Shown here in pieces: positions 28,169 through 40,306 of a DNA stretch of 64,000 nucleotides. Below the pieces are notes generated by a model. The model ran no database searches and had not been told where the DNA came from. It was given only the letters and a program-made list of their open reading frames with translations. Origin of the DNA: Kutzneria sp044547355 (lineage in GTDB: Bacteria; Actinomycetota; Actinomycetes; Mycobacteriales; Pseudonocardiaceae); NCBI RefSeq assembly GCF_044547355.1, contig NZ_JBIUAG010000024.1, positions 62,001-126,000 of the forward strand. The letters run 5' to 3'. Within the stretch, counting starts at the first letter, position 1, and every line of letters begins with the position of its first letter. A program made the position numbers and the translations under genes.

Positions 28169-29652
28169 TGCTCCTTCGGGTCGGGTGTGCCTGTCGTCTC
28201 ACCGTCCTGCTCGGCGGCGAGTGCCTTGCTGGCGGCCTCGGCCGCCGGGGTGCCCTCGCGACGTCGGGTGACCCAGCCCTCGACGTTGCGCTGCTGCGCC
28301 CGTGCCACCGCGAGCGCGCCGGGCGGCACGTCGCGGGTGATCACCGATCCGGCCGCGGTGTACGCGCCGTCCCCGACGGTCACGGGGGCGATGAACATCG
28401 TGTCCGATCCGGTCCGCGCATGCGAACCGATCACGGTCCGGTGCTTGCGCACGCCGTCGTAGTTGACGAACACCGAGGCCGCGCCGATGTTGGTCTGCTC
28501 GCCGATGGTGGCGTCGCCCACGTAGGTCAGGTGCGGCACCTTGCTGCCGTCGCCGATCTCGGAGTTCTTCACCTCGACGAAGGTGCCGATCTTGCCGGCC
28601 GTGCCCAGCTTCGCGCCCGGCCGCAGGTAGGCGAAGGGGCCGACGCTGGCGCGGTCGCCGATCTCGGAGTCCGAGCCGTGCGTGCGGATGACCTTCGCGC
28701 CCGCCCCGACCACACAGTTGCTCAGCGTGGTGTCCGGGCCGATGACCGCGCCCTCGTAGACCGCGGTGCCGGCGCGCAGCTGCACGTTCGGCTCGATGAG
28801 CACGTCCCGGGCCAGCGCGACGTCGGCGTCCAGCCAGACGCTGGACGGGTCGACCATGGTGACGCCGGCCCGCATCCAGGACTCGACCAGCCGCCGGTTG
28901 AACTCGGCGCCCAGCCGGGCCAGCTGCACCCGGTCGTTGACCCCCTCCACCAGCCACTCGTCGGCGCAGACCAGTGCGCGCACCGGCCGCCCGTCACGGC
29001 GGGCGATGGCCAGCACGTCGGTCAGGTACAGCTCGCCCTGGGCGTTGTCGGTGGTCAGCCGGGACAGGCCGTCGCGCAGCACGGCGGTGTCGAAGACGTA
29101 GATGCCGGAGTTGATCTCGGTGATGGCCGCCTGCTCGGGCGTGGCGTCCTTCTGCTCGACGATCTCCAGCACGTTGCCGTCGCCGTCGCGCAGGATCCGG
29201 CCGTAGCCGTGCGGCTCGGGCACCACGGCGGTGAGCACCGTCACGGCGTTGCCCGTCGACTGGTGCTCGGCGACCAGCTGGGCGAGGGTGTCGCCGTCCA
29301 GCAGCGGCACGTCGCCGTAGGTGACCACGGTGGTGCCGGTCTCCACCTCGGGCAGCGCGGCCAGCGCGCAGCCCACGGCGTGCCCGGTGCCGCGCTGTTC
29401 CTCCTGCACGGCAACGGTGATCTTGCGGTCGATGTCCCCGGACAGCGCGTCCAGGTGCTCGGCCACCGCCTGCCGGCCGTGCCCGACGACGACCACCAGG
29501 TGGTCGGGGTCCACGCCGACGGCGGCGCGCACCGCGTGCTCGACGAGCGCTCGGCCGGCGATCCGGTGCAGCACCTTCGGTGTCGCCGACCGCATCCGGG
29601 TGCCTTCACCCGCTGCGAGCACGATGGTGCTGACCTGTCCGCCCTGAGGCAT
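28165..29652 (-). CDS. glmU: Bifunctional UDP-GlcNAc pyrophosphorylase / GlcN-1-P acetyltransferase
   Basis: A 495-aa GlmU that makes UDP-N-acetylglucosamine, the entry precursor of peptidoglycan. The N-terminal uridyltransferase has LAAGEGTRMRSATPK and the QEEQRGTGHA and YGDVPLL motifs. The C-terminal left-handed beta helix carries hexapeptide repeats and the acetyltransferase residues around VNYDGVRKHRTVIG. The 30-residue C-terminal tail is Ala/Glu-rich and disordered, as in mycobacterial GlmU. Confidence 0.97.
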   Translation of the reverse strand: MPQGGQVSTIVLAAGEGTRMRSATPKVLHRIAGRALVEHAVRAAVGVDPDHLVVVVGHGRQAVAEHLDALSGDIDRKITVAVQEEQRGTGHAVGCALAALPEVETGTTVVTYGDVPLLDGDTLAQLVAEHQSTGNAVTVLTAVVPEPHGYGRILRDGDGNVLEIVEQKDATPEQAAITEINSGIYVFDTAVLRDGLSRLTTDNAQGELYLTDVLAIARRDGRPVRALVCADEWLVEGVNDRVQLARLGAEFNRRLVESWMRAGVTMVDPSSVWLDADVALARDVLIEPNVQLRAGTAVYEGAVIGPDTTLSNCVVGAGAKVIRTHGSDSEIGDRASVGPFAYLRPGAKLGTAGKIGTFVEVKNSEIGDGSKVPHLTYVGDATIGEQTNIGAASVFVNYDGVRKHRTVIGSHARTGSDTMFIAPVTVGDGAYTAAGSVITRDVPPGALAVARAQQRNVEGWVTRRREGTPAAEAASKALAAEQDGETTGTPDPKEQ

Positions 29653-29694
29653 GGACCTGCTCCCTAGGAGTCGACGCCTTGGATGACGACGATC

Positions 29695-31362
29695 CTACGG
29701 TGCGCCATCCACCGCCACGGCCGACCGGCTGTTGGCCTCGCTCACAGCGTCCCCGGCCACCGCCGCGACGCTGTTGCCGCCGCCCCGCTTGGCCAGGTAC
29801 ATGGCGGCGTCGGCACGGGCCAGCGCCTGGGCGGCGCTCTCCTGCGGACGCAGCGCGATGACGCCGATGGACAACGTCACACCGCGGGAAAGGTCCATGG
29901 GTAGCCGGGCGACCGCGTCCACGGCCCGGCTCAGCGCCGCCTCGGCCGCGCTCAGCGGCGCGCCCGGCAGCAGCGCGACGAACTCGTCGCCGCCGTAGCG
30001 GGCCACCATGTCGTCGCCGCGGACGGCGCTGCGCAGCGTGCTGGCGATCACCCGCAGCACGTCGTCGCCCTCGGCGTGCGAGGCCCGGTCGTTGACGCCC
30101 TTGAAGCCGTCCAGGTCGACCAGCGCGACGGCCAGCGGCTGGTCGCCGGGCGCGGCCACCAGGGCCTCCAGCCGCTCGTCCAGCGCGCGGCGGTTGGGCA
30201 GCCCGGTCAGCGGATCCTGGAGCGCCTGCTGGGAGATCGCGCCGTGCTCGCGGGACAGCCGCTCGTGCTCGCGGCGGGTCTGCAGGCTCGTCACCTTGGA
30301 CTCGCCCATCTGCCACATCTCGTGTTCGAGCTCGGTGGCGTACTGCTCGAGGGCATTGGCCCCGATCTCGGTCTGCTCCGAGCCGGACAGCCGGGCGAAC
30401 TCCCGCATCAGGCACAGCCGCAGGGTGTTCTCCGTGGTGTCGTTGAGCAGCCGGTCGGCCGCCCCGGCCAGCACGTGGATCGCCTCGGAGAAGCGCTCCT
30501 CGCGTTCAAGGCAGCGGGCCAGCGCGATCGACACCATGATCAGTTCACGGGGCGAGGCCGCCCGGTCGACCAGCCCGCGCAGCCGGTCCACGTGCTCGGC
30601 GCCCGGCCGGGCCAGCGCGTGCGCGGCCCCCACCACCGGCAGCTGCTCGGCCGCCGGGGCCTCGGACAGCCGGGTCGGCTGCGAGTTGCGCCAGGGCACC
30701 TCGGCCGCGGCGGCGATGGCCGACGCGGTGAGGAACTTCTCGGCCGCCTTGTCGTACTGGCCGACCCGCTCCAGCCGCAGGCCCCAGCCCAGCAGCAGCC
30801 GGGTCTGGTTGATCATGTGCTCGGCGATCTCGTACGGGCCGCCGTCGCCGCGGATGGCCGCGCCGGCCCGGTTGAACACGCCGGCCGCGATCTCGTACAC
30901 GCCGAGCTGGCTGAGCAGCTGGCCGATGTCGACCAGCACCGCCGACAGCAGCCGGGTCCAGGAGCGGACGCCGATCAGCGTGTCCGGGGTGAGGTCCTCG
31001 TCGAGGATGGCCAGCGCCCGGGCGGCCGAGGTGAGCGCCTCGTCCTCGTAGCCGCCGAGGAACAGCCGGCGGCCGCGCAGCGCGTGCGCCCCGGCCTCCA
31101 TCACCGTCAGGCCGTGCCGGCGGGTGTGCGCGACCATCTCGTCGAGCAGGGGATCCGTCTCGTTGGTCGAGTGGGCCCCGGCCAGCCGCACCAGGCAGCT
31201 GGTCCGCAGCACCTGGGCGACCATGCGGGGCTCGCCGCGCCGCTGGGCCTCGGCCAGCAGCCGGTCGCTCTCGGCGACCGCGGCGTCGGACTGGCCCTCG
31301 ACGTCGCCGCCCGAGGACATCGCCAGCTCGCGGGCGCGTCCGACCAGCCACGCGTCCGACAT
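29695..31362 (-). CDS. Diguanylate cyclase with N-terminal helical (TPR-like) region
   Basis: A protein of at least 555 aa. Residues 1-390 are alpha-helical TPR-like repeats; residues about 395-530 form a GGDEF domain with an intact active-site motif YGGDEF and the upstream DPLTGLPNRRAL. It should make c-di-GMP from two GTP in the cytoplasm. No RxxD inhibitory site is evident just before GGDEF. No membrane segment. The frame stays open and coding-like upstream of ATG 31362, and CTG 31416 lies 6 nt after AAGGAG, so the true N-terminus may be 18 residues longer. It lies between tRNA-Gln and glmU. Confidence 0.9.
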   Translation of the reverse strand: MSDAWLVGRARELAMSSGGDVEGQSDAAVAESDRLLAEAQRRGEPRMVAQVLRTSCLVRLAGAHSTNETDPLLDEMVAHTRRHGLTVMEAGAHALRGRRLFLGGYEDEALTSAARALAILDEDLTPDTLIGVRSWTRLLSAVLVDIGQLLSQLGVYEIAAGVFNRAGAAIRGDGGPYEIAEHMINQTRLLLGWGLRLERVGQYDKAAEKFLTASAIAAAAEVPWRNSQPTRLSEAPAAEQLPVVGAAHALARPGAEHVDRLRGLVDRAASPRELIMVSIALARCLEREERFSEAIHVLAGAADRLLNDTTENTLRLCLMREFARLSGSEQTEIGANALEQYATELEHEMWQMGESKVTSLQTRREHERLSREHGAISQQALQDPLTGLPNRRALDERLEALVAAPGDQPLAVALVDLDGFKGVNDRASHAEGDDVLRVIASTLRSAVRGDDMVARYGGDEFVALLPGAPLSAAEAALSRAVDAVARLPMDLSRGVTLSIGVIALRPQESAAQALARADAAMYLAKRGGGNSVAAVAGDAVSEANSRSAVAVDGAP

Positions 31363-31435
31363 CTCGGCCAGCGCCGGGGCGCTGTCCTCGTGCTGGGCGA
31401 CCGTGTCCTCGTGCAGCTTCGACTCCTTACCGATG

Positions 31436-31506
31436 CTCCGCTGCCAGGATTCGAACCTGAACCATTGGAACCAAAATCCAAGGTGCTGCCGTTACACCAC
31501 AGCGGA
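31436..31506 (-). tRNA. tRNA-Gln (anticodon UUG)
   Basis: A complete cloverleaf on the minus strand: acceptor TCCGCTG pairs with CAGCGGA, the T arm is GGTTCGAATCC, and the anticodon stem-loop TTGGA-TTTTGGT-TCCAA presents TTG. About 71 nt without CCA. Located just upstream of the GGDEF gene, possibly on the same transcript. Confidence 0.95.
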
Positions 31507-31539
31507 CCGGGTTGTTGCCTGCCCCCATGTTGTCACGAC

Positions 31540-32709
31540 TCACCTCGTCAGGTCAGGGCGGCTGCCCAAGAAGTCCCTGAGGTGGCTCTCGTAGCCCTTC
31601 GGGTCCACGTTCCAGGAGGCCGTGTGCTCGGCGTCGGGCACCTCCACGTAGGTCAACGGCCAGTCCAGGCGGCCGGCCGCCGCGGCCAGATCACGCGAGG
31701 CCTGCACCGGGACCGTGTGGTCGGCCGAGCCGTGGAACAGCAGTGTCGGCGGTCGGTGGGCCGGCGGGGACTCGATCAGCTCCATGCGGCCGAAGTCGAT
31801 GCCGGCCCGCCAGCCGGAGACCAGCTCCGCGTCCCAGGTGAGCAGGCCGGTCAGCGGCAGGCCGCGGTTCTGGGCCTGCAACACCAACGTCTTGCCCCAG
31901 CTCACCGCCGGCGCGTCCAGCACGACGGCGTCGACCTCGCCGGCCAGCGGCGACCGGGCCAGCAGCTGCTCGGCGATCGCGCCGCCCATCGACCAGCCGT
32001 AGAGCACGATGTGCCGGGCCCCGTGGGCACTCGCGTACCTCATCGCCGACTCCGCGTCCTGCCACTCGGAGTCGCCCAGGTGGAAGAAACCGTCGGGGGA
32101 GGGCGGCGCGCCCGCGTCGTTCCGATAGGTGATCGACAGCACCGACAGGCCGAGCTGGTGCAGGGGCGGGATCGCCCGCAGCGTCTCGGTCGGGTCGCCG
32201 CCGCGGCCGTGGATGGCGATGGCCCAGGTGCCGGTGGTCCCCGGGGTGAGCCAGGCCGGCATGGGGCCGAGGTCGGTGGGCACGTTCACGTGCTGGAAAT
32301 CCAGGCCCAGGGCCGATTTCGGGTCCCCCGGCCACATCTGCGGGCTGAACCGGACGGGAGTGCCGGCCGGCGGGGCCTGGCCCTGGAGCAACCTCCGCAC
32401 CGTCCGGCCGTCCTGGTCCGAGAGCACCTCCCCGACCTGGACGTGGCCACCCGACCAGAGGATGGCCCACTGACCGGCGTTTGTGGTGTCCGCCGCTTTT
32501 TGCAGTGCGACGGAACTCACACCGTTCACGGACGTTGGACCGAGCGACACGTCCGGATAGCCGGGTCGCGCCTGGGCCGGATCGAGCAGCTGGTCGCTGT
32601 AGTACCAGCCGATCCCGACCAGCGCGAGCGCCACCACGACCAGCAGGGCGGGGATGGTGATCAGGGCGAACCGGAGGAGCCGATTGCCGCGTACGCCTGG
32701 GGAAGACAC
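31540..32709 (-). CDS. Membrane-anchored alpha/beta hydrolase
   Basis: A 389-aa hydrolase with an N-terminal membrane anchor (about residues 10-33) and an extracytoplasmic alpha/beta-hydrolase domain. The oxyanion region is AIHGRGG, the nucleophile elbow is YGWSMGG, the acid is in FHGSADHTVP, and the catalytic His is in DAEHTASW. The domain is related to BAAT/FrsA- and YqkD-like hydrolases; substrate unknown. GTG 32709 is chosen because the preceding residues look non-coding. It diverges from the desaturase gene across a palindrome array, so the two may share a regulator. Confidence 0.82.
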   Translation of the reverse strand: MSSPGVRGNRLLRFALITIPALLVVVALALVGIGWYYSDQLLDPAQARPGYPDVSLGPTSVNGVSSVALQKAADTTNAGQWAILWSGGHVQVGEVLSDQDGRTVRRLLQGQAPPAGTPVRFSPQMWPGDPKSALGLDFQHVNVPTDLGPMPAWLTPGTTGTWAIAIHGRGGDPTETLRAIPPLHQLGLSVLSITYRNDAGAPPSPDGFFHLGDSEWQDAESAMRYASAHGARHIVLYGWSMGGAIAEQLLARSPLAGEVDAVVLDAPAVSWGKTLVLQAQNRGLPLTGLLTWDAELVSGWRAGIDFGRMELIESPPAHRPPTLLFHGSADHTVPVQASRDLAAAAGRLDWPLTYVEVPDAEHTASWNVDPKGYESHLRDFLGSRPDLTR

Positions 32710-32789
32710 GGAGAAGCTGACCGCCTGTCGATCCTGTGAAGATGAAGACAACGTGCGCGGGCGGGCTGGTATTCCCGGCCCGTACAACC

Positions 32790-32816
32790 TACGCTGGCGT
32801 AAGTTACGGTTCCGTA
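32790..32816. promoter_or_regulatory. Double TetR-type operator
   Basis: Two 12-bp palindromes with perfect 5-bp arms, TACGC-TG-GCGTA (32790-32801) and TACGG-TT-CCGTA (32805-32816), separated by AGT; CGTAAGTTACG across the join is itself palindromic. They lie between the hydrolase start and the desaturase start (32868). The TetR gene after the desaturase is the obvious candidate binder. Inference from layout. Confidence 0.6.
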
Positions 32817-32867
32817 GGCAAGGTTCGCCTTAGTCAACCAAATTTCAACTACCGCGAGGTGCACGGT

Positions 32868-33818
32868 ATGACCACAGCCCTGGAGAAGCCAAGGGAAGCG
32901 GCCGGCGGGGGGCCGAAGCCGATGCTCGAAGAGCCGCACGGCAACGGCGAGCAGGCCCTCATCTACATCTTCACCATCGTCCCTTTCGTGGCGTTGGTCG
33001 CCGCCGTCCCGTTGGCTTGGGGCTGGGGGTTGAGCTGGATCGACATCGCGATCGGCGCGGTGTTCTTCTGCATCAGCGGCATGGGCGTGACCGTTGGCTA
33101 CCACCGCTACTTCACCCACGGCTCGTTCAAGGCCAAGCGGGCCCTGCGGGTCGCGCTGGCCATCGCCGGCAGCATGTCGCTGCAGGGCTCGGTGATCACC
33201 TGGGTCGCCGACCACCGCCGGCACCACGCCTTCTCCGACCGTGAGGGCGACCCGCACTCGCCGTGGCTGTTCGGCACCGGGCCGGTGGCCCTGGCCCGCG
33301 GCTTCTGGCACGCGCACATGGGCTGGCTCTACGAGCGCGAGGTCACCAACCGCGACCGCTTCGCGCCCGACCTCGTCGCCGACGACGACCTCGGCCGCGT
33401 CGACCGGCTGTTCCCGGTGTGGACCGCGGTCAGCCTGCTCGCCCCGGCCGTGCTCGGCGGCCTGCTCAGCTGGTCCTGGTGGGGCGCGCTGACCGCCTTC
33501 TTCTGGGCCGGACTGGTCCGGGTGGCCGTGCTGCACCACGTGACGTGGTCGGTCAACTCCATCTGCCACATGATCGGCGAGCGGCCCTTCGCCGCCCGGG
33601 ACAAGTCGGCCAACTTCTGGCCGCTGGCGATCCTGTCCTTCGGCGAGTCGTGGCACAACCTGCACCACGCCGACCCCACCTCGGCCCGCCACGGCGTGCA
33701 GCGGGGTCAGATCGACATCTCCGCCCGCACGATCTGGATCTTCGAGAAGCTGGGCTGGGCCTGGAACGTGCGGTGGCCGAGCCCGCAGCGGCTGGCCAGG
33801 ATCAGCGCCGCCAAGTAG
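32868..33818 (+). CDS. Acyl-CoA delta-9 desaturase
   Basis: A 316-aa integral membrane fatty-acid desaturase of the stearoyl-CoA type with the three histidine boxes HRYFTH, HRRHH and HNLHH that bind the di-iron centre, and four membrane spans. It introduces a double bond in acyl-CoA chains and needs an electron-transfer partner, which is not encoded here. ATG 32868 is chosen over the earlier GTG because the operator array occupies the upstream stretch. A TetR regulator follows directly. Confidence 0.93.
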   Translation: MTTALEKPREAAGGGPKPMLEEPHGNGEQALIYIFTIVPFVALVAAVPLAWGWGLSWIDIAIGAVFFCISGMGVTVGYHRYFTHGSFKAKRALRVALAIAGSMSLQGSVITWVADHRRHHAFSDREGDPHSPWLFGTGPVALARGFWHAHMGWLYEREVTNRDRFAPDLVADDDLGRVDRLFPVWTAVSLLAPAVLGGLLSWSWWGALTAFFWAGLVRVAVLHHVTWSVNSICHMIGERPFAARDKSANFWPLAILSFGESWHNLHHADPTSARHGVQRGQIDISARTIWIFEKLGWAWNVRWPSPQRLARISAAK

Positions 33819-33838
33819 GTGACATATCGTGGCTGCCG

Positions 33839-34510
33839 ATGGCGGCCCGGCGCAGGACACGTGACGGCAGGGGCGACGCGGACGGCGTCGCCCCTGTGAC
33901 GCGCGTGCGCATGACCGGCAAGGAGCGCCGGCAGCAGCTGCTCGACGTGGCTCGGGAGCTGTTCGCCGAGAAGGGCTTCGACGGCACCTCCATCGAGGAG
34001 ATCGCCCACCGTGCCGGCGTCTCCAAGCCCGTCGTCTACGAGCACTTCGGCGGCAAGGAAGGCGTCTACGCCGTCGTCGTCGACCGGGAGATGCAGTACC
34101 TGCTCGACTCTGTCGTCGCCGTCCTCGGCGACGGCTCCGGGCATCCCCGTGAGCTCCTGGAGCGGGCCGCCCGAGCCCTGCTCAACTACATCGAGGGCTC
34201 CAGCGACGGCTTCCGCATCATGGTCCGCGACTCCCCCGTCGCCAGCGCCAGCGGCACCTTCTCCAGCCTGCTCAACGACATCGCCAGCCAGGTCGAGCAC
34301 ATCCTCGGCCTGCACTTCGACTCCCGCGGCTACGACCCCAAACTCGCCGGCCTCTACGCCCAGGCCCTCGTCGGCATGGTCGCGCTCACCGGCCAGTGGT
34401 GGCTCGAGGTCCGCAAGCCCAAGAAGGACGAGGTCGCCGCCCACCTGGTCAACTTGGCCTGGAACGGCCTCTCCCACCTGGAGGGCAAGCCCCGACTGCG
34501 CAGTCGCTAG
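33839..34510 (+). CDS. TetR-family transcriptional regulator
   Basis: A 223-aa regulator with an N-terminal helix-turn-helix (ELFAEKGFDGTSIEEIAHRAGVSKPVVYEHF-type segment near residues 42-72) and a ligand-binding C-terminal domain. ATG 33839 lies 8 nt after TATCGT (33825-33830), implying a leaderless start; ATG 33911 would remove 24 residues. Position between the desaturase and mfd matches Rv1019. It probably binds the TACGN(4)CGTA-type palindromes at 32790-32816 and senses an acyl-CoA; this is inference. Confidence 0.92.
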   Translation: MAARRRTRDGRGDADGVAPVTRVRMTGKERRQQLLDVARELFAEKGFDGTSIEEIAHRAGVSKPVVYEHFGGKEGVYAVVVDREMQYLLDSVVAVLGDGSGHPRELLERAARALLNYIEGSSDGFRIMVRDSPVASASGTFSSLLNDIASQVEHILGLHFDSRGYDPKLAGLYAQALVGMVALTGQWWLEVRKPKKDEVAAHLVNLAWNGLSHLEGKPRLRSR

Positions 34511-34662
34511 GGGCAGATGAGCTGAGATTGTCGCCCGTCGATGGCGGCGGGCGAAGTCGCTGCGTTTCGCTCTGCTCGGTTTGCGGAGTGCTGGAGTCCT
34601 GCTGAGATGCGGGACTCCAGCACCCACGTCGGCGGGTTGGAACATGCGATGTGGAAATCGGT

Positions 34663-35025
34663 TCAGGAGCTCGCGGGATGGGGTTGTCCTGAAACGAGAT
34701 CCCAGAATCCAAGGCGTGTGACCCCGGGGCTGTCGTCGAGCGTTTTGGTGATCTCGATCATGAACCCCTTCCACAGCGCCGCGGAGGCCAGACAGTCGAG
34801 CACAACCTGCACGGTGCCGGCGTCGACGCTGTCCAGGTGAGGGCGAGTTGCGAACTCCGAGAGCAGGGTCCTGTCATGCCCACCCGTCTTCTGTTGTAGC
34901 CAGCCATCGAGCGCCTCCCGCATGGCGGGCAGTGATGCGACATCAGGGACGGCGTACCTGACGGCGACAGTGAAGGTTCCATCATTGCGCCGTTGGGGGA
35001 ACAGGGTCTCGGTCACGTTGATCAC
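34663..35025 (-). CDS. Putative immunity protein for the adjacent toxin fragment
   Basis: A 120-aa cytoplasmic protein with no family I recognise. Its ATG overlaps the stop of the toxin C-terminal fragment by 4 nt, the usual layout of polymorphic toxin/immunity pairs. Sequence is balanced in charge, with FTVAVRYAVPDV and WKGFMIEITKTL segments. GC content is lower than in the neighbouring mfd cluster, consistent with mobility. Function is inferred from position only. Confidence 0.5.
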   Translation of the reverse strand: MINVTETLFPQRRNDGTFTVAVRYAVPDVASLPAMREALDGWLQQKTGGHDRTLLSEFATRPHLDSVDAGTVQVVLDCLASAALWKGFMIEITKTLDDSPGVTRLGFWDLVSGQPHPASS

Positions 35026-35530
35026 CCTCCCGTGGACGAGACAAGCTCGTAGGTAGCGATCTTGTTCAATCCTGCCCAGTCTGCCACGGTGAACGCGCCG
35101 GGCAACTGTGGCACCTCTTGAAGGACGCCGCTGCGCACTCCTGCCTCGATGCCACCTTGAATGCGAATGCCTACGACCCCAGTGTTCTCGGACAAGGCGG
35201 GGTTGACCTGCGCGAAGAGCTCGGCGTCGGCTTGGTTCGTCGTCGTCCAGAACACGTCGCCGCCGCCCAAAGCACGTGCCGCATTGGCGTTGAGGCCATT
35301 GCGCACGATGTTCTGCGCGCTAGCCAGATCGGTGCCGTGGAACAGATCGCAAACCCCCGCGCCAGCGTTGTGCACAAGGATCGGAGTGCTACCGGCAAGC
35401 ACATAGAAGGTGTGGAGATCGTTCACGGTGAGGTTGTAGGTGCGGATGCTGGAGGTGAACCGCCAGTTGGAGACGACGGTGGCGGTGCCGTTGCCGCCGG
35501 TGTCGAGTTGATCGCCGGGTTTGAGGTCGA
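35022..35530 (-). pseudogene. Polymorphic toxin remnant: Hint end plus ART-like toxin domain
   Basis: On the minus strand the frame from about 35530 down reads as the end of a Hint (intein-like) processing domain, with VDLKPGD, a TYNLTVNDLHTFYVLAG block and the cleavage site VHNA. It is followed by a ~110-residue toxin domain starting DLFHGTDLASAQNIVRNGL, which resembles DUF3990/ADP-ribosyltransferase-like toxins (HGT and a later FWTTTNQADAELFA). The large N-terminal part is missing: homology stops abruptly at about 35530, where another gene's fragment begins on the other strand. GTG 35426 could still express the C-terminal 134 aa. Confidence 0.7.
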
Positions 35531-35536
35531 CGGCGG

Positions 35537-35716
35537 TTCGTCAACCAGGTCGCCAACGTCACCTCGTTCGCCAGCACCGGGCCCTTCGCCATCGGCCGGG
35601 AACGCTGGAACGACGCCGACGACCGCTTCTTCCCCGGCCGGATCAGCGATGCCCAGGCCTGGGACTACGCCCTGGCCCCGACCCAGGTCACCGCGCTGTA
35701 CCAACGGATCAAGTGA
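35537..35716 (+). pseudogene. LamG-like domain C-terminal fragment
   Basis: In the second forward frame the sequence reads FVNQVANVTSF, FAIGRERWNDADDRFFPGR and ISDAQAWDYALAPTQ, then stops at 35714-35716. This is the characteristic end of a LamG/concanavalin-like domain found in large secreted or Rhs-type proteins. No start codon or upstream part remains. It abuts the truncated toxin gene at about 35530, so this is a deletion or recombination junction. Confidence 0.65.
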
Positions 35717-35751
35717 CCGCGAATGAGGCCCCGGGACTCCCGGGGCCTCAT

Positions 35752-36504
35752 TCATATCCGGTAGTCCGAGTCCAGGGCGTCGGTGATGAGCATGTGGCCG
35801 GGGACGTGGGTGATCGCGAACGGCGGCCGGGACGCCATCACCGCGGCTTGGGGCGTCACGCCGCAGGCCCAGAACACCGGCACCTCACCGGGCCGCACCT
35901 CGACCGGCACGCCGAAATCCGGTGACTGGAGGTCGGCGATCCCCAGCTCCGCCGGATCCCCCGCGTGCACCGGCGCGCCGTGCACCGCCGGCATCAGACG
36001 CGTCACCTCGATCGCCGTCGCCACGAGATCGGCCGGGACGGGCCGCATGCTGACCACCAGTGGCCCCCGCAGCCTCGGCGTCGGTCGGCACTGCCGGTTG
36101 GTGACGTACATCGGGACGTTCGAGCCCCGCAGCGGGATACCGGCTTCGGCCAGCGCCGACTCGAAGGTGAAGCTGCACCCGATCAGCATCGCCACCAGGT
36201 CGTCCCGCCAGAACTCCGTGGCGTCCGGGCATTCCCGCACCAGCTCGCCGTCCACCCAGATCCGGTAGGCCGGCAGGTCCGTCCGCAGATCCGCGTCCGG
36301 GGCCAGCACCGTGCGGGGGCTGCCCGGGTCGCTCACGTCCAACACCGGGCACGGCTTCGGATTCCGCTGCGCGAACAGCAGCACTTCGTACGCCCAGTCG
36401 GCGGGCACTGCGATCAGGTTCGCTTGCGTGTGCCCCGCCGCCCTCCCCGCCGTCGGCGTCACCAGCCCGTCCCGAAACCTCGCCCGCTCCTGCGCCGCAG
36501 TCAT
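35752..36504 (-). CDS. DUF1445 / D-glutamate cyclase-like protein
   Basis: A 250-aa protein of the DUF1445 family (putative hydro-lyase). Visible family segments are GYVQANLI-like HTQANLIAVP, the GCSFTFESAL block, NVPMYVTNRQC and the C-terminal GEVPVFWACGVTPQAAV and HVPGHMLITD. The mammalian relative hydrolyses D-glutamate to 5-oxo-D-proline; bacterial function is not established. ATG 36504 is preferred to a longer start. Divergent from mfd. Confidence 0.85.
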   Translation of the reverse strand: MTAAQERARFRDGLVTPTAGRAAGHTQANLIAVPADWAYEVLLFAQRNPKPCPVLDVSDPGSPRTVLAPDADLRTDLPAYRIWVDGELVRECPDATEFWRDDLVAMLIGCSFTFESALAEAGIPLRGSNVPMYVTNRQCRPTPRLRGPLVVSMRPVPADLVATAIEVTRLMPAVHGAPVHAGDPAELGIADLQSPDFGVPVEVRPGEVPVFWACGVTPQAAVMASRPPFAITHVPGHMLITDALDSDYRI

Positions 36505-36668
36505 GGCCGTCAGCTTCCCGCCGGTACGGGAAATCCACACCCGGGGTGGCTGCCGGCGCTGCTAACGTGCGGGACAGCGGCGGGTGACCACATCCCCGCA
36601 TATCGCGCTGACCAGGCCTTTCAGACCACGGACGGTTCTTGTCGGGGTGGCGTCCTAGGCTTGGTGGC

Positions 36669-36700
36669 GTGTCGAAGCGCACCCGAGGGGGACTGTCGAA

Positions 36701-36704
<4 letters not shown>
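36669..36704 (+). CDS. Leaderless 11-codon upstream ORF of mfd
   Basis: TAGGCT (36656-36661) is followed after 7 nt by GTG 36669, which opens an 11-codon frame (MSKRTRGGLSK) whose TGA (36702-36704) overlaps the mfd GTG at 36701. The frame contains the GAGGGGGA that would serve as the mfd ribosome-binding site. This is the arrangement expected of a leaderless uORF that couples translation into mfd. Confidence 0.5.
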
Positions 36705-40276
<3,572 letters not shown>

Positions 40277-40306
40277 GATCATCTTCACTGTGAGAGAGTG
40301 CGCACT

